Assembly (NCBI RefSeq): GCF_025244905.1
Contig: NZ_CP104285.1
Location: forward strand, 1,922,001-1,986,000
Direction of reading: 5' to 3'
DNA from: Enterobacter mori
GTDB taxonomy: Bacteria; Pseudomonadota; Gammaproteobacteria; Enterobacterales; Enterobacteriaceae
DNA: 64,000 nt
The notes under the pieces were generated by a model that saw nothing but the letters and a program-made list of their open reading frames with translations, had not been told where the DNA came from and did no database searches. The translations under genes and the position numbers were made by a program. This document shows, piece by piece, positions 36,457 to 48,034 of the stretch (its first letter is position 1; each line of letters starts with the position of its first letter).

Positions 36457-37947
36457 ATGTCTCGTAATACTGAAGCAACGAGTGATGTGAACACCTGGAG
36501 CGGCGGACACCTGAATTATAAAGAAGGGTTCTTCACGCAGCTGCAGACCGATGAGCTGGCGAAAGGCATCAACGAAGATGTTGTGCGGGCGATCTCGGCC
36601 AAACGTAACGAACCCGAGTGGATGCTCGAATTTCGTCTGAGCGCCTTCCGCGCCTGGCTGGAAATGGAAGAGCCGCACTGGCTGAAAGCGCACTACGACA
36701 AATTGAACTATCAGGATTACAGCTACTACTCCGCGCCCTCCTGCGGCAGTTGTGACGACACCTGCGCCTCGCAGCCGGGTGCGGTACAGCAAACCGGCGC
36801 AGAAAACAGCTTCCTGAGCAAAGAAGTTGAAGAAGCCTTTAACCAGCTTGGCGTGCCCGTGCGCGAAGGGAAAGAGGTGGCGGTGGACGCCATTTTTGAC
36901 TCCGTCTCGGTGGCAACGACATACCGTGAGAAGCTGGCCGGGCAGGGGATCATCTTCTGTTCCTTTGGTGAAGCTATTCATGAGCACCCTGAACTGGTGA
37001 AAAAGTACATCGGTACCGTGGTGCCGAGTAACGATAACTTCTTCGCGGCGCTCAACGCTGCGGTGGCCTCCGACGGCACCTTTATCTATGTACCAAAAGG
37101 CGTACGTTGCCCGATGGAGCTGTCGACTTATTTCCGTATCAACGCGGAAAAAACCGGCCAGTTCGAACGTACCATTCTGGTGGCCGATGAAGGCAGCTAC
37201 GTCAGCTATATCGAAGGCTGTTCCGCCCCTGTACGTGACAGCTATCAACTGCACGCGGCGGTGGTGGAAGTCATCATTCACAAAGACGCCGAGGTGAAAT
37301 ACTCCACGGTGCAAAACTGGTTCCCGGGCGACGGCAATACCGGCGGCATTTTGAACTTCGTTACCAAGCGCGCGCTGTGCGAAGGCGAAAACAGCAAGAT
37401 GTCCTGGACCCAGTCGGAAACCGGCTCGGCGATTACCTGGAAATACCCGAGCTGCATCCTGCGCGGGGATAACTCCATTGGTGAGTTTTACTCGGTGGCG
37501 CTGACCAGCGGGCATCAGCAGGCCGATACCGGCACCAAGATGATCCACATTGGTAAAAACACCAAATCAACCATTATCTCGAAAGGGATCTCCGCCGGGC
37601 ATAGCCAGAACAGCTATCGCGGGCTGGTGAAAATCATGCCGACGGCCACCAATGCGCGTAACTTTACCCAGTGTGACTCGATGCTGATTGGCGCTGACTG
37701 CGGCGCGCATACCTTCCCGTACGTCGAGTGCCGTAATAACACGGCCCAGCTTGAGCACGAAGCGACCACGTCGCGCATCGGGGAAGATCAGCTCTTCTAC
37801 TGTCTGCAGCGCGGGATCAGTGAAGAAGATGCCATTTCAATGATTGTGAACGGCTTCTGTAAGGACGTGTTCTCTGAACTGCCGCTGGAATTCGCCGTTG
37901 AAGCACAAAAACTCCTCGCCATTAGTCTTGAACACAGCGTCGGTTAA
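36457..37947 (+). CDS. sufB: Fe-S cluster scaffold subunit SufB
   Basis: A 496-residue core scaffold protein that builds a cluster on the SufBC2D complex with sulfur from SufSE. It is almost the same as E. coli SufB, including [40 protein letters not shown] and [20 protein letters not shown]. The ATG at 36457 ([11 protein letters not shown]) fits E. coli; an earlier start at 36418 would lie inside sufA. Confidence 0.97.
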   Translation: MSRNTEATSDVNTWSGGHLNYKEGFFTQLQTDELAKGINEDVVRAISAKRNEPEWMLEFRLSAFRAWLEMEEPHWLKAHYDKLNYQDYSYYSAPSCGSCDDTCASQPGAVQQTGAENSFLSKEVEEAFNQLGVPVREGKEVAVDAIFDSVSVATTYREKLAGQGIIFCSFGEAIHEHPELVKKYIGTVVPSNDNFFAALNAAVASDGTFIYVPKGVRCPMELSTYFRINAEKTGQFERTILVADEGSYVSYIEGCSAPVRDSYQLHAAVVEVIIHKDAEVKYSTVQNWFPGDGNTGGILNFVTKRALCEGENSKMSWTQSETGSAITWKYPSCILRGDNSIGEFYSVALTSGHQQADTGTKMIHIGKNTKSTIISKGISAGHSQNSYRGLVKIMPTATNARNFTQCDSMLIGADCGAHTFPYVECRNNTAQLEHEATTSRIGEDQLFYCLQRGISEEDAISMIVNGFCKDVFSELPLEFAVEAQKLLAISLEHSVG

Positions 37948-37956
37948 GGAAAGCAC

Positions 37957-38703
37957 ATGTTAAGCATTAAAGATTTACAGGTTAGCGTGGAAGAGAAAGA
38001 GATCCTGCGTGGCCTCAATTTTGACGTCAAGCCGGGTGAAGTTCACGCCATCATGGGGCCGAATGGCTCAGGAAAAAGTACGCTTTCCGCGACGCTGGCA
38101 GGACGCGAAGATTACGAAGTCACCCACGGCTCTGTTGAATTTAACGGCAAAGATTTGCTGGAGATGTCGCCGGAAGAGCGGGCTGGGGAGGGCATTTTTA
38201 TGGCCTTCCAGTACCCGGTAGAAATTCCGGGCGTCAGCAATCAGTTCTTCCTGCAGACGGCGCTGAACGCGGTGCGCAAATATCGCGGTCTCGACGCGCT
38301 GGACCGCTTCGACTTCCAGGATCTGATGGAAGAGAAGATCAAGCTGCTGAAAATGCCGGAAGACCTGCTGACCCGTTCGGTCAACGTCGGCTTCTCCGGC
38401 GGTGAGAAAAAGCGTAACGACATTCTGCAGATGGCGGTGCTCGAGCCCGAGCTGTGCATTCTTGATGAGACCGATTCAGGCCTGGACATCGACGCCCTGA
38501 AGATTGTTGCAGACGGGGTGAACTCCCTGCGTGACGGCAAGCGCTCGTTTATTATCGTCACCCACTACCAGCGCATTCTTGACTACATCAAACCAGACTA
38601 CGTCCACGTGCTTTACCAGGGGCGCATTGTGAAATCCGGCGATTTCACGCTGGTTAAACAACTGGAGGAGCAGGGTTATGGCTGGCTTACCGAACAGCAG
38701 TAA
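37957..38703 (+). CDS. sufC: Fe-S assembly ATPase SufC
   Basis: A 248-residue ABC-type ATPase: Walker A GPNGSGKST, signature FSGGEKKRNDIL, Walker B CILDETDSGLD. It is soluble and drives shape changes in SufBC2D. It starts 9 bases after sufB and overlaps sufD by 26 bases. Confidence 0.97.
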   Translation: MLSIKDLQVSVEEKEILRGLNFDVKPGEVHAIMGPNGSGKSTLSATLAGREDYEVTHGSVEFNGKDLLEMSPEERAGEGIFMAFQYPVEIPGVSNQFFLQTALNAVRKYRGLDALDRFDFQDLMEEKIKLLKMPEDLLTRSVNVGFSGGEKKRNDILQMAVLEPELCILDETDSGLDIDALKIVADGVNSLRDGKRSFIIVTHYQRILDYIKPDYVHVLYQGRIVKSGDFTLVKQLEEQGYGWLTEQQ

Positions 38704-39949
38704 TGCACTCCAGCAATGGCACCGGCTGTTTGAAACGCAGGGGCAATCGCGTTCTGAACAGGCCCAGCAGCACCTTCAGCAGATGCTGCGTCTGGGTCTG
38801 CCCACCCGTAAGCACGAAAACTGGAAATACACACCGCTCGATGGCCTGCTGAACGGCGAGTTTGTTACGCGTCCGGCGAACGTCACTCAGGCCCAGCGAG
38901 ACGGGCTGGCGTTACCTGTGGATGCGCTGCGTCTGGTCTTTGTCGACGGCGTGTTTCACCCGGAACTCAGTGACGAGACGCGACACAGCGGCTTTGAGAT
39001 CGCCGTGAATGACGTTCATCAGAGTCTGGCCGCACCGGTGCAGCCGGAGGTCTTCCTGCATCTCACCGAAAGTCTGGCGCAGTCTGTGACGAATATCCGC
39101 GTGAAACGTAACCAGCGTCCGGCGAAGCCGCTGCTGCTGATGCACATCACTCAGGGTCTGGACGGCGACGAAATCAACACCGCGCACTATCGCCACCATC
39201 TTGAACTGGCGGAGGGGGCGGAGGCCACGGTGATTGAACATTACGTCAGCCTCAACGAGACGCGCCACTTTACCGGATCGCGTTTGACGGTGAATGTGGC
39301 GGCCAATGCCCAGCTTCACCACATCAAGCTGGCGTTTGAGAACCCGCAGAGCCACCACTTTGCCCATAACGACATTTTACTTGGGCAAGATGCCGCGGCG
39401 TACAGCCACAGCTTCCTGCTCGGCAGCGCGGTGCTGCGCCACAATACCAGCACCCAGCTTAACGGTGAAAACACGACACTGCGCATCAACAGCCTGGCGA
39501 TGCCGGTCAAATCTGAAGTGTGCGACACGCGCACCTGGCTTGAGCACAACAAAGGCTATTGCAACAGCCGTCAGCTGCATAAAACCATCGTCAGTGACAA
39601 AGGGCGCGCGGTGTTTAACGGCCTGATTAATGTGGCCCAGCACGCCATTAAAACCGACGGGCAAATGACCAACAACAACCTGCTGCTGGGGCGTCTGGCG
39701 GAAGTGGACACCAAACCGCAGCTCGAAATTTACGCCGACGATGTGAAATGCAGCCACGGTGCGACGGTCGGGCGGATCGACGACGAGCAGATGTTCTACC
39801 TGCGTTCCCGTGGTATCGATCGGCAGGCGGCGCAGAAGATGATTATCTACGCGTTTGCTGCCGAGCTGACGGAAGCGCTGCACGATGGCGCGTTAAAACA
39901 GCAGGTGCTGGCCCGTATAGGTCAGCGTCTGCCTGGAGGCGAAGCATGA
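38678..39949 (+). CDS. sufD: Fe-S cluster assembly protein SufD
   Basis: A 423-residue beta-helix protein, a paralogue of SufB ([32 protein letters not shown] near the C-terminus with the conserved His). SufD is needed for iron entry into the SufBC2D scaffold. It starts within sufC and its stop overlaps the sufS ATG (ATGA). Confidence 0.96.
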   Translation: MAGLPNSSNALQQWHRLFETQGQSRSEQAQQHLQQMLRLGLPTRKHENWKYTPLDGLLNGEFVTRPANVTQAQRDGLALPVDALRLVFVDGVFHPELSDETRHSGFEIAVNDVHQSLAAPVQPEVFLHLTESLAQSVTNIRVKRNQRPAKPLLLMHITQGLDGDEINTAHYRHHLELAEGAEATVIEHYVSLNETRHFTGSRLTVNVAANAQLHHIKLAFENPQSHHFAHNDILLGQDAAAYSHSFLLGSAVLRHNTSTQLNGENTTLRINSLAMPVKSEVCDTRTWLEHNKGYCNSRQLHKTIVSDKGRAVFNGLINVAQHAIKTDGQMTNNNLLLGRLAEVDTKPQLEIYADDVKCSHGATVGRIDDEQMFYLRSRGIDRQAAQKMIIYAFAAELTEALHDGALKQQVLARIGQRLPGGEA

Positions 39950-41166
39950 GTTTTCCCGTCGAGAAAGTACGGGCAGATTTTCCGGTTCTGACCCGTGAAG
40001 TGAACGGTCTGCCGCTGGCCTATCTGGACAGCGCGGCCAGCGCGCAGAAACCGAATCAGGTGGTGGATGCAGAAGCCGAATTCTATCGTCACGGCTACGC
40101 CGCCGTGCATCGCGGTATTCATACCCTGAGCGCCGAGGCGACCCAGCGCATGGAAAACGTGCGCACGCAGATTGCCGCCTTCCTCAACGCGCAATCGCCT
40201 GAAGAGCTGGTCTTCGTGCGCGGCACCACCGAAGGGATCAATCTGGTCGCCAACAGCTGGGGCAACGCACAGGTGCATGCGGGCGATAACATCGTCATCA
40301 CGCAAATGGAGCACCACGCCAATATCGTGCCGTGGCAAATGCTCTGTGAGCGCGTTGGCGCGCAGCTGCGGGTGATCCCGTTGAATGCCGACGGAACGCT
40401 TCAGCTTGAGCAACTCGACGCGTTGCTGGATGAGCGCACGCGGCTGGTGGCGGTCACCCAGGTCTCTAACGTACTGGGGACGGAGAACCCGGTGGCGGAG
40501 ATTATCGCCAGGGCCCATCAGGCGGGTGCGAAGGTACTGATAGACGGCGCGCAGGCGGTGATGCACCACGCGGTTGATGTCCAGGCGCTGGACTGTGACT
40601 TCTACGTCTTTTCCGGCCATAAGCTCTATGGGCCGACCGGGATAGGCGTGCTGTACGTTAAAGAGGCGATCCTGCAGGCGATGCCGCCGTGGGAAGGGGG
40701 CGGGTCGATGATCGCCACCGTTAGCCTGTCGGAGGGCACCACCTATGCGCGTGCGCCGTGGCGCTTTGAGGCGGGCACGCCAAACACCGGTGGGATTATT
40801 GGCCTGGGGGCGGCCATCTCTTATGTCTCCTCAATTGGCCTTGACGCCATTCAGGAATACGAACAGGTGCTGATGCACTATGCGCTTACGGAGCTTGCCA
40901 GCGTACCGGATTTGACCTTATACGGCCCGGCTGACCGACAGGGTGTGATTGCGTTTAATCTGGGTAAACATCACGCCTATGACGTGGGCAGTTTTCTTGA
41001 TAATTATGGTGTGGCGGTCCGTACCGGGCATCACTGCGCCATGCCCCTGATGGCGTTTTACCAGGTGCCGGCAATGTGTCGCGCGTCGCTGGTGATGTAC
41101 AACACAACGGAAGAGGTCGACAGGCTGGTGGCGGGGCTTAAACGCATTCACCAGTTGCTGGGCTAA
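39946..41166 (+). CDS. sufS: Cysteine desulfurase SufS
   Basis: A 406-residue PLP enzyme that takes sulfur from cysteine as a persulfide. Lys226 ([11 protein letters not shown]) is the cofactor lysine and Cys364 (RTGHHCAMP) the persulfide carrier; both numbers match E. coli SufS. The ATG overlaps the sufD stop. Sulfur is passed on to Cys51 of SufE, encoded next. Confidence 0.97.
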   Translation: MSFPVEKVRADFPVLTREVNGLPLAYLDSAASAQKPNQVVDAEAEFYRHGYAAVHRGIHTLSAEATQRMENVRTQIAAFLNAQSPEELVFVRGTTEGINLVANSWGNAQVHAGDNIVITQMEHHANIVPWQMLCERVGAQLRVIPLNADGTLQLEQLDALLDERTRLVAVTQVSNVLGTENPVAEIIARAHQAGAKVLIDGAQAVMHHAVDVQALDCDFYVFSGHKLYGPTGIGVLYVKEAILQAMPPWEGGGSMIATVSLSEGTTYARAPWRFEAGTPNTGGIIGLGAAISYVSSIGLDAIQEYEQVLMHYALTELASVPDLTLYGPADRQGVIAFNLGKHHAYDVGSFLDNYGVAVRTGHHCAMPLMAFYQVPAMCRASLVMYNTTEEVDRLVAGLKRIHQLLG

Positions 41167-41180
41167 CGGAGAGGCGAAAG

Positions 41181-41597
41181 ATGGCAGAACTGCCGGATAA
41201 AGATAAATTGCTGCGCAACTTCGGGCGTTGCGCTAACTGGGAAGAGAAATATCTCTATATTATTGAGTTGGGGCAGCGTTTAGCGCCGCTCAGCGAAGAG
41301 GCGCATAACCCTGATAATATTATTCAGGGCTGCCAGAGCCAGGTGTGGATTGTGATGAAGCAATCTGACGATGGCACTATCGAATTACACGGCGACAGCG
41401 ACGCGGCGATTGTGAAAGGGCTTATTGCCGTCGTCTTTATTCTCTATCACCAGATGTCGGCGCAGGACATTGTCGCTTTTGATGTTCGTCCCTGGTTCGA
41501 AAAAATGGCATTGACCCAACACCTCACCCCGTCCCGGTCCCAGGGACTGGAAGCGATGATCCGCGGCATTCGCGCCAAAGCTGCAATCCTTAGCTAG
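41181..41597 (+). CDS. sufE: Sulfur acceptor protein SufE
   Basis: A 138-residue partner of SufS with the acceptor Cys51 in [10 protein letters not shown]. It stimulates the desulfurase and carries the persulfide to SufB. Last gene of the suf operon; ldtE follows after 97 bases without a clear terminator. Confidence 0.97.
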   Translation: MAELPDKDKLLRNFGRCANWEEKYLYIIELGQRLAPLSEEAHNPDNIIQGCQSQVWIVMKQSDDGTIELHGDSDAAIVKGLIAVVFILYHQMSAQDIVAFDVRPWFEKMALTQHLTPSRSQGLEAMIRGIRAKAAILS

Positions 41598-41694
41598 ACT
41601 TACAGAACAGCATTCATTCTGTTTCGCGAGGTGGTTCCCGCCTCGCTGGTTTTTCAGCTTTCTGGCGTTCTGTCAGTGAATAAGGAATCTCAGC

Positions 41695-42708
41695 ATGAAG
41701 CGCGCGTCTCTAATAACTCTATTACTCCTTGGTTCGCTCGGTGTGCTTAATTCGGCCCGGGCGGTGGATTATCCGTTGCCGCCCGCAGGCAGTCGTCTGA
41801 TTGGGCAAAATCAAACCTACACGATTCAGGAAGGCGACAATAAACTGCAGGCCATTGCCCGCCGGTTTAATACGGCTGCGCAGCTTATTCTTGAAACCAA
41901 TAATACCATTGCTCCGGTGAACCCCGCGCCGGGGACGGTAATCACCATTCCTTCTCAAATGCTGCTGCCGGATACCCCGCGAGAAGGGATCGTAGTCAAT
42001 CTGGCTGAGCTTCGGCTTTACTATTTCCCGCCGGGGGAGAATATCGTTCAGGTCTTTCCGCTCGGTATCGGGCAACTGGGGCTGGAAACGCCGGTGACGA
42101 CCACCCGCGTGAGCCAGAAAATCCCTAATCCAACCTGGACACCGACAGCGGGCATTAGGGCGCGCTCTCTGGCGCAAGGAATTAAATTGCCGCCGGTCGT
42201 ACCAGCAGGGCCAAATAACCCGTTAGGACGCTTTGCGCTGCGTTTAGGCATAGGGAACGGTGAATATCTTATCCACGGCACCAGCGCGCCGGACAGCGTC
42301 GGTTTACGAGTCAGTTCAGGCTGTATGCGGATGAACGCACCGGATATCAAAGCGCTGTTTGGACAGGTGCGTGTTGGCACGCGGGTCCAGATTATCAATG
42401 AGCCGGTGAAGTTTGCCGTCGAGCCGGACGGGAAACGCTACGTCGAAGTACACCGTCCGTTGGCGCAGGTTGAGGGGGAAAACCCACAGGTTGCGCCCAT
42501 TAGCCACTCCGAAGACTTCGCGACCTTCGCGGCTCAATCGGACAGTGATAAAGCGCTTATCGATAAAGCCCTGTCACGTCGCGCGGGGATCCCGGTAGTC
42601 GTGTCTGCCGGTAATGGCCCATCAGCCAGCAACAGCGTGTTGTCGGTGCAGAACAGTCGGGTGTCAGCTGCGGTAGCCGAAGAGGAAGGGGAGAGGGTGA
42701 CGCAGTAG
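41695..42708 (+). CDS. ldtE: L,D-transpeptidase LdtE (YnhG)
   Basis: A 337-residue periplasmic enzyme: signal peptide ending SARA, a LysM domain ([20 protein letters not shown]), then the YkuD catalytic domain with the [20 protein letters not shown] motif holding the active-site His and Cys. LdtE forms 3-3 crosslinks between meso-diaminopimelate residues of peptidoglycan. The position between sufE and lpp matches E. coli ynhG. The C-terminal about 60 residues are low in predicted structure. Confidence 0.94.
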   Translation: MKRASLITLLLLGSLGVLNSARAVDYPLPPAGSRLIGQNQTYTIQEGDNKLQAIARRFNTAAQLILETNNTIAPVNPAPGTVITIPSQMLLPDTPREGIVVNLAELRLYYFPPGENIVQVFPLGIGQLGLETPVTTTRVSQKIPNPTWTPTAGIRARSLAQGIKLPPVVPAGPNNPLGRFALRLGIGNGEYLIHGTSAPDSVGLRVSSGCMRMNAPDIKALFGQVRVGTRVQIINEPVKFAVEPDGKRYVEVHRPLAQVEGENPQVAPISHSEDFATFAAQSDSDKALIDKALSRRAGIPVVVSAGNGPSASNSVLSVQNSRVSAAVAEEEGERVTQ

Positions 42709-42730
42709 GGGTTTGACGAAGGCAAAAAAA

Positions 42731-42751
42731 ATGGCGCACAATGTGCGCCAT
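42731..42751. terminator. Terminator shared by ldtE and lpp
   Basis: ATGGCGCA (42731-42738) pairs with TGCGCCAT (42744-42751). Seven A before it give a T-run on the minus strand, so it chiefly ends the lpp transcript; TTTTATT on the plus strand lets it also act on ldtE. Confidence 0.88.
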
Positions 42752-42768
42752 TTTATTAACAGGTACTA

Positions 42769-43316
<548 letters not shown>

Positions 43317-44729
43317 TTACAGTACGTGAACAGATGCAGTGTTAGTGGTACCTGCTGGAACCAGGGCACCAGAAACCATCACCACAACGTCGCCTTTCTG
43401 TGCCAGACCGCTTTCCAGCGCCATCGCTTTACCCTGAATGTAGAAATCATCGGTAGATGCGATCTCTTTCACCAGATGGGCAACCACGCCTTTGCTCAGC
43501 ACCAGCTGACGCGCGGTAGTTTCATTGGTGGTCAGCGCCAGGATGGTGGCATCCGGGAAGTATTTACGCACTGCACGAGCAGATTTACCGCCCTGGGTCG
43601 CGACCACGATCAGCGGTGCGTCCAGTTTCTCAGCGGTTTCAACTGCACCGCGGCATACAGCTTCGGTGATGCGCAGTTTGCGGCTGTCGTTGTTGAAGTC
43701 CAGACGGCTGGTCATCACGCGGTCAGTACGCTCGCAGATGGTCGCCATGATGCCGACCGCTTCCAGCGGGTATTTACCCTTCGCTGACTCACCGGACAGC
43801 ATCACTGCATCGGTACCGTCGAGGATGGCGTTCGCCACGTCGCCTGCTTCCGCGCGGGTAGGGCGTGGGTTTTTGATCATGGAGTCCAGCATCTGCGTTG
43901 CGGTGATAACCACTTTACGCGCGCGAACGCATTTCTCGATCATCATCTTCTGCGCGAAGATCACTTCTTCAACCGGGATCTCAACACCCAGGTCGCCACG
44001 TGCAACCATGATGCCGTCAGACGCTTCGAGAATTTCGTCGAAGTTGTTCAGGCCTTCCTGGTTTTCGATTTTGGAGATGATCTGGATCTTCTCACCGCCG
44101 TGCGCTTTCAGGTGCTCACGGATCTCAACCACGTCAGAACGCTTACGGATGAAGGATGCCGCAACGAAGTCAACGCCTTGCTCGCAACCAAAGATCAGAT
44201 CCTGTTTGTCTTTTTCAGCCAGTGCTGGCAGCGCGATAGATACGCCCGGCAGGTTAACGCCTTTGTTTTCGCCAAGGTCGCCGTTGTTCAGCACTTTACA
44301 CACAACGTTTTTGCCTTCGATAGCGGTAACTTCCATGCCGATCAGGCCATCATCCACCAGCACGGTGTTGCCGACGGACAGATCGCTGGTGAAGCCTTCG
44401 TAGGTCACTGCAACGATTTCGCTGTTGCCAACAACGGATTTGTCGGTGGTGAAGGTGAAGGTCTGGCCCGCTTTCAGAGAGACGTCGTTACCGCCTTCCA
44501 GTTTGATGGTACGGATTTCCGGACCTTTGGTATCCAGCAGAATAGCGGCTTTTTTGCCGGTCTTGCTCATCACGTTGCGCAAGTTCTGGATACGCTGACC
44601 GTGCTCTGCATAGTCGCCGTGGGAGAAGTTCAGACGCATCACGTTCATGCCGGCGTCCAGCATTTTGCTCAGCATCTCTTCAGATTCGGTTTTCGGGCCG
44701 ATAGTACAAACAATTTTCGTCTTTTTCAT
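43317..44729 (-). CDS. pykF: Pyruvate kinase I (PykF)
   Basis: A 470-residue glycolytic enzyme converting PEP and ADP to pyruvate and ATP. Motifs: [33 protein letters not shown], the active-site Lys region [12 protein letters not shown] and [11 protein letters not shown], and [20 protein letters not shown]. It has the length of E. coli PykF (allosteric, fructose 1,6-bisphosphate activated). A Cra-like site lies about 205-220 bases upstream. Confidence 0.97.
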   Translation of the reverse strand: MKKTKIVCTIGPKTESEEMLSKMLDAGMNVMRLNFSHGDYAEHGQRIQNLRNVMSKTGKKAAILLDTKGPEIRTIKLEGGNDVSLKAGQTFTFTTDKSVVGNSEIVAVTYEGFTSDLSVGNTVLVDDGLIGMEVTAIEGKNVVCKVLNNGDLGENKGVNLPGVSIALPALAEKDKQDLIFGCEQGVDFVAASFIRKRSDVVEIREHLKAHGGEKIQIISKIENQEGLNNFDEILEASDGIMVARGDLGVEIPVEEVIFAQKMMIEKCVRARKVVITATQMLDSMIKNPRPTRAEAGDVANAILDGTDAVMLSGESAKGKYPLEAVGIMATICERTDRVMTSRLDFNNDSRKLRITEAVCRGAVETAEKLDAPLIVVATQGGKSARAVRKYFPDATILALTTNETTARQLVLSKGVVAHLVKEIASTDDFYIQGKAMALESGLAQKGDVVVMVSGALVPAGTTNTASVHVL

Positions 44730-44933
44730 GACAGTCTTAGTCTTTAAGTTGGGAAGGATATGGAAATCTCGCTCCGGGGGCGCACCGCCGCGGAGTCAAA
44801 CCTGTGTTGCAAAAGAGTATATGACACGCACTAAGGATAGGAGACATCAAATGAGCGTGCAGAAGAAAGTGTGCCTGAGTGTCAGCCCAACGAAGGAGAG
44901 GAGAAGTTGTACGTTGTTTTTTGTATTCCAAGC

Positions 44934-44949
44934 GCTGAAACCATTCACC
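44934..44949 (+). promoter_or_regulatory. Cra (FruR) operator upstream of pykF
   Basis: GCTGAAACCATTCACC matches the Cra palindrome GCTGAAACGWTTCA in 12 or more positions. Cra represses pykF in E. coli from a site of this kind. Confidence 0.75.
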
Positions 44950-45076
44950 AGGGATTTGGCGCGCATTATACGCTGATTTTAAGATAAAAGGAAAATGGAA
45001 ACAGCGTTTCAAAAATAATCTGTGCAGATTCACATAAGTTTGTTATCAAGGCGTTAAGGCATAATGACAACTTATG

Positions 45077-45099
45077 GCGGCAGGTGCCTGACCTGCCGC
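45077..45099. terminator. Hairpin behind the cystathionine gamma-lyase gene
   Basis: GCGGCAGGT (45077-45085) and ACCTGCCGC (45091-45099) pair perfectly. There is GTTTTG on the plus side and no T-run on the minus side, so its terminator function is uncertain. Confidence 0.5.
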
Positions 45100-45106
45100 G
45101 TTTTGC

Positions 45107-46255
45107 TTATTTTTGCAGCGCCTGGCTGAGGTCGGCAATGAGGTCTTTCTGATCTTCAATCCCTACTGACAGGCGGATCAGCTGCGGCACAATGCCGTTT
45201 GCCAGGCGTTGTTCCAGCGGAATTGACGCGTGGGTCATGCTGTAGGGCTGGCTCACCAGACTCTCCACGCCACCCAGGCTTTCCGCGAGGGTGAACAGCT
45301 TCAGGTTGCGGATCACCTCGGTGGCGCGTTGCGCATCGCCTTTCACCACGACAGAAATCATCCCACCGGGCAGCGCCATCTGCGTGCGGGCAAGCGAATA
45401 TTGCGGATGCGACTCCAGGCCCGGATAGAAAACTTTTTCCACCAGAGGATGCTGCTCCAGCCATTGCGCAATCGCCAGCGCGTTGGTGCTGTGCTTTTCG
45501 ACGCGCAGCGCAAGGGTGCGGATACCGCGCAGGGTCAGGAAGCTGCTAAACGGATCCAGTACGCCGCCCACCGCGTTTTGCAGATAACCCAGCTTATCCG
45601 CCAGTTCCTTGTTGTCCCCGACAATCGCCAGCCCGGCCACCACGTCAGAGTGGCCGTTCAGGTATTTGGTGGCGGAGTGCACCACGATATCGAAACCTGA
45701 TTCCAGCGGACGGTGGATCACCGGCGACGCGAAGGTGTTATCCGCCACGCTGATGACGTTATGACGTCGGGCAATTTGCGCAATGGCCGCCAGATCTGCC
45801 AGCTTCAGCAGCGGGTTGGTTGGCGTTTCGACCCATACCATGCGGGTTTCCGGGCGAATGGCGGCCTCAAGCCCGGCTAAGTCGTCCGGTTTAACCCAGC
45901 TGACCTGCAGGCCGGTGCTGCGCTTGCGCACGTTTTCAATCAGGCGATACGTCCCGCCGTAAACGTCATCAATGGCGACAATATGGCTGTCTTTATCGAG
46001 CAGTTCGAGCACCGTGGAGATGGCCGCCAGACCGGAGGCAAACGCGTAGCCGCGCGAGCCGCCTTCCAGTTCGGCGATGGCGGTTTCCAGCGCGTGGCGA
46101 GTGGGGTTGCCGCTGCGCGAATACTCATAGCCGGTATGCTCGCCGGGTGACGGTTGCGCAAACGTCGAGGTGGCGTAAATCGGTGGCATCACCGCGCCAT
46201 GCTGGTCGTTGAACTCGCCGCTGTGTACGCTCAGGGTAGCCAGGTTTTTCATCAT
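45107..46255 (-). CDS. mtcC: Cystathionine gamma-lyase-type PLP enzyme (MtcC-like)
   Basis: A 382-residue Cys/Met-metabolism PLP enzyme. Key parts: YEYSRSGNPTRHALETAIAE, the ASGLAA cofactor site and the Schiff-base Lys in VHSATKYLNGHSDVVAG. The C-terminal ESLGGVESLVSQPYSMTHAS is typical of gamma-lyases. It lies 8 bases behind a cystathionine beta-synthase, so the pair should convert homocysteine and serine to cysteine (reverse transsulfuration), as known for Klebsiella mtcBC. Cystathionine gamma-synthase (MetB) activity is the main alternative; the partner gene argues against it. Confidence 0.85.
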   Translation of the reverse strand: MMKNLATLSVHSGEFNDQHGAVMPPIYATSTFAQPSPGEHTGYEYSRSGNPTRHALETAIAELEGGSRGYAFASGLAAISTVLELLDKDSHIVAIDDVYGGTYRLIENVRKRSTGLQVSWVKPDDLAGLEAAIRPETRMVWVETPTNPLLKLADLAAIAQIARRHNVISVADNTFASPVIHRPLESGFDIVVHSATKYLNGHSDVVAGLAIVGDNKELADKLGYLQNAVGGVLDPFSSFLTLRGIRTLALRVEKHSTNALAIAQWLEQHPLVEKVFYPGLESHPQYSLARTQMALPGGMISVVVKGDAQRATEVIRNLKLFTLAESLGGVESLVSQPYSMTHASIPLEQRLANGIVPQLIRLSVGIEDQKDLIADLSQALQK

Positions 46256-46263
46256 TTATTCCT

Positions 46264-47634
46264 TTATTGCTGAAGACGGTTGCGCCAGGCGGTCAGGACG
46301 TCGCTGCGCGTGATCAGACCCAAAAAACGGTCGTTGTCATTAATAACGGCCACCAGGCCACGGTCGAAAATAGCGTTCAGGGCGCTCTCAGGGGCGTGTT
46401 TATCGAGGAACTCCACCTGACGCGTCATGGCTGCAGTCACCGGAAGGGCGAAGCGATCGCCATCGCCGCTGATATGCCGTAGCAGATCCCACTCGTCGAT
46501 GATGCCCACGACTTTGCCGTTCTCCAGCACCGGAAGCTGGGAGATGTCATACAGACGCATGCGCGCCAGTACGGTGGAAAGCGTGTCGTCCGGGGCGGCG
46601 GTGACGGTGGCACCTTCATCGTGACGCAGGGCGATATAGTCGGAGAGATCGCCGGCCTGAGGGCGCGTGATGAGCCCCTGCTGACGCATCCAGTCGTCGT
46701 TGAACATCTTCGAGAGGTACTTATTGCCGCTGTCGCAGGCAAAGGTGACCACGCGTTTCGGCGTGGTCTGCGCCTGGCAATATTTCAGCGCGGCCGCCAG
46801 CAGCGTGCCGCTGGAGGAGCCCGCCAGAATGCCTTCCGTTTTCAGCAACTCGCGCGCGGTGGTAAAGGCTTCGCGGTCGGTAATGCGCCAGGCGCGATTC
46901 ACCCCTTCGATGTGGGCCAGCGGCGGAATAAAGTCTTCGCCAATCCCTTCAACCAGCCATGAGCCTGCATCGTGGTAGCGTCCGGTTTCCACCTGGTCGG
47001 CCAGAACCGATCCGGCCGGGTCTGCCAGAACAAACTCCGTATGTGGGGAATGTTCAGCAAACCACGCCTGCAACCCCCCCAGCGTACCGCCAGAGCCCAC
47101 GCCGACCACAATGGCGTCGATGCGCCCATCAAGCTGCTCAAACAGTTCCGGCGCCGTAGTGGTGCGGTGCGCCAGCGGGTTGGCTTCGTTATTGAACTGG
47201 TCGATGTAAAACGCGCCGGGCAGCTCGTTGGCCAAACGCTGGGCGTAATCCTGGTAATAGGCGGGGTGGCCCTTGTTGACGTCGGAGCGGGTCAGCACCA
47301 CCTGAGCCCCCAGCGCGCGCAGGTGGAAAATCTTCTCGCGGCTCATTTTGTCCGGCACCACCAGAATGAGCGAGTAGCCTTTCTGCGCGGCGATCAGGGC
47401 CAGGCCGAGTCCGGTATTGCCCGCCGTCGCTTCAATAATCGTGCCACCCGGCTGCAGCTGGCCGGTACGCTCCGCTTCATTGATCATCGACAGCGCGACG
47501 CGATCCTTAATAGAACCGCCCGGATTCTGGTTTTCCAGCTTCAGGAACAGCGAGCAGGGACCGGTATCAAGCTTATGCAGCTGGATAAGCGGGGTACGAC
47601 CAATCAGTTCAGTGACGGAGTGATAAATCGTCAT
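46264..47634 (-). CDS. mtcB: Cystathionine beta-synthase with C-terminal CBS pair (MtcB-like)
   Basis: A 456-residue enzyme. The N-terminal fold-II PLP domain has Lys43 (NPGGSIKDRV), the phosphate loop EATAGNTGLGLAL and GVGSGGTLGG; residues about 340-455 form two CBS motifs (DTLSTVLARMRLYDISQLPV and ALNAIFDRGLVAVIN). There is no N-terminal heme domain as in the mammalian enzyme. It condenses serine and homocysteine to cystathionine; the CBS pair may bind S-adenosylmethionine or a nucleotide. I start it at 47634 (MTIYHSVTELIG) behind AAAGGA; an ATG at 47658 lies upstream without a site. Confidence 0.88.
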   Translation of the reverse strand: MTIYHSVTELIGRTPLIQLHKLDTGPCSLFLKLENQNPGGSIKDRVALSMINEAERTGQLQPGGTIIEATAGNTGLGLALIAAQKGYSLILVVPDKMSREKIFHLRALGAQVVLTRSDVNKGHPAYYQDYAQRLANELPGAFYIDQFNNEANPLAHRTTTAPELFEQLDGRIDAIVVGVGSGGTLGGLQAWFAEHSPHTEFVLADPAGSVLADQVETGRYHDAGSWLVEGIGEDFIPPLAHIEGVNRAWRITDREAFTTARELLKTEGILAGSSSGTLLAAALKYCQAQTTPKRVVTFACDSGNKYLSKMFNDDWMRQQGLITRPQAGDLSDYIALRHDEGATVTAAPDDTLSTVLARMRLYDISQLPVLENGKVVGIIDEWDLLRHISGDGDRFALPVTAAMTRQVEFLDKHAPESALNAIFDRGLVAVINDNDRFLGLITRSDVLTAWRNRLQQ

Positions 47635-48034
47635 GATGTTTTCCTTTCTGGATGTCATGACGGGATGATAGGGCGGTGAAATTTTCTCAATAAAGAACCA
47701 TTCACTGCCCTTTAGAACGGAAAGGAATATAAATGCTATTTTTGGAAGTCAGGATAGCAAGACGTAAAGTTGTCTGGATGTGAGGATGGCTATATCGGGA
47801 TAAAGTGCTGCAAAAATGACCACTTTTTCAGAGAGGCAGCCATCGAATATGCGTATGGCAGATAATCATTGCTGAAAATGATCTAAATGCTTTCCACCCG
47901 TTAAATTCGCTATTTATTCCCTAAAGTTATAACACATTCTTTTTTGTTCATTTAAAACCTGATAACGCCTGTTTACTATCGTTTGGACATCCATACTGCT
48001 AAACCGCCATGGGCGGAACGGATAACGAATAAGA
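47635..48034. promoter_or_regulatory. Divergent mtcB/metN control region (400 bases)
   Basis: AGACGTAA and AGTTGTCT stand side by side at 47760-47775; each matches the MetJ met-box AGACGTCT at 6 of 8 positions, so methionine repression is possible. The half toward metN is A+T rich with promoter-like text (TTATAACAC at 47927). No coding sequence was seen. Confidence 0.45.

Larger units (their letters stand above)
44730..45106 (-). promoter_or_regulatory. pykF promoter region and mtcC 3' hairpin (377 bases)
   Basis: The region holds a Cra-like site at 44934-44949 and, at the far end, a hairpin behind the cystathionine lyase gene (45077-45099). The A+T-rich part between about 44950 and 45070 has no clear features. 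No coding sequence is supported. Confidence 0.5.

Noticed and set aside
36394..37548. A 384-codon open frame antisense to sufB
   Set aside because: Lies within a fully conserved suf gene; no start signal; composition of a shadow frame.
42731..42751. Riboswitch or sRNA between ldtE and lpp
   Set aside because: The structure is fully explained as the lpp terminator hairpin with a T-run.
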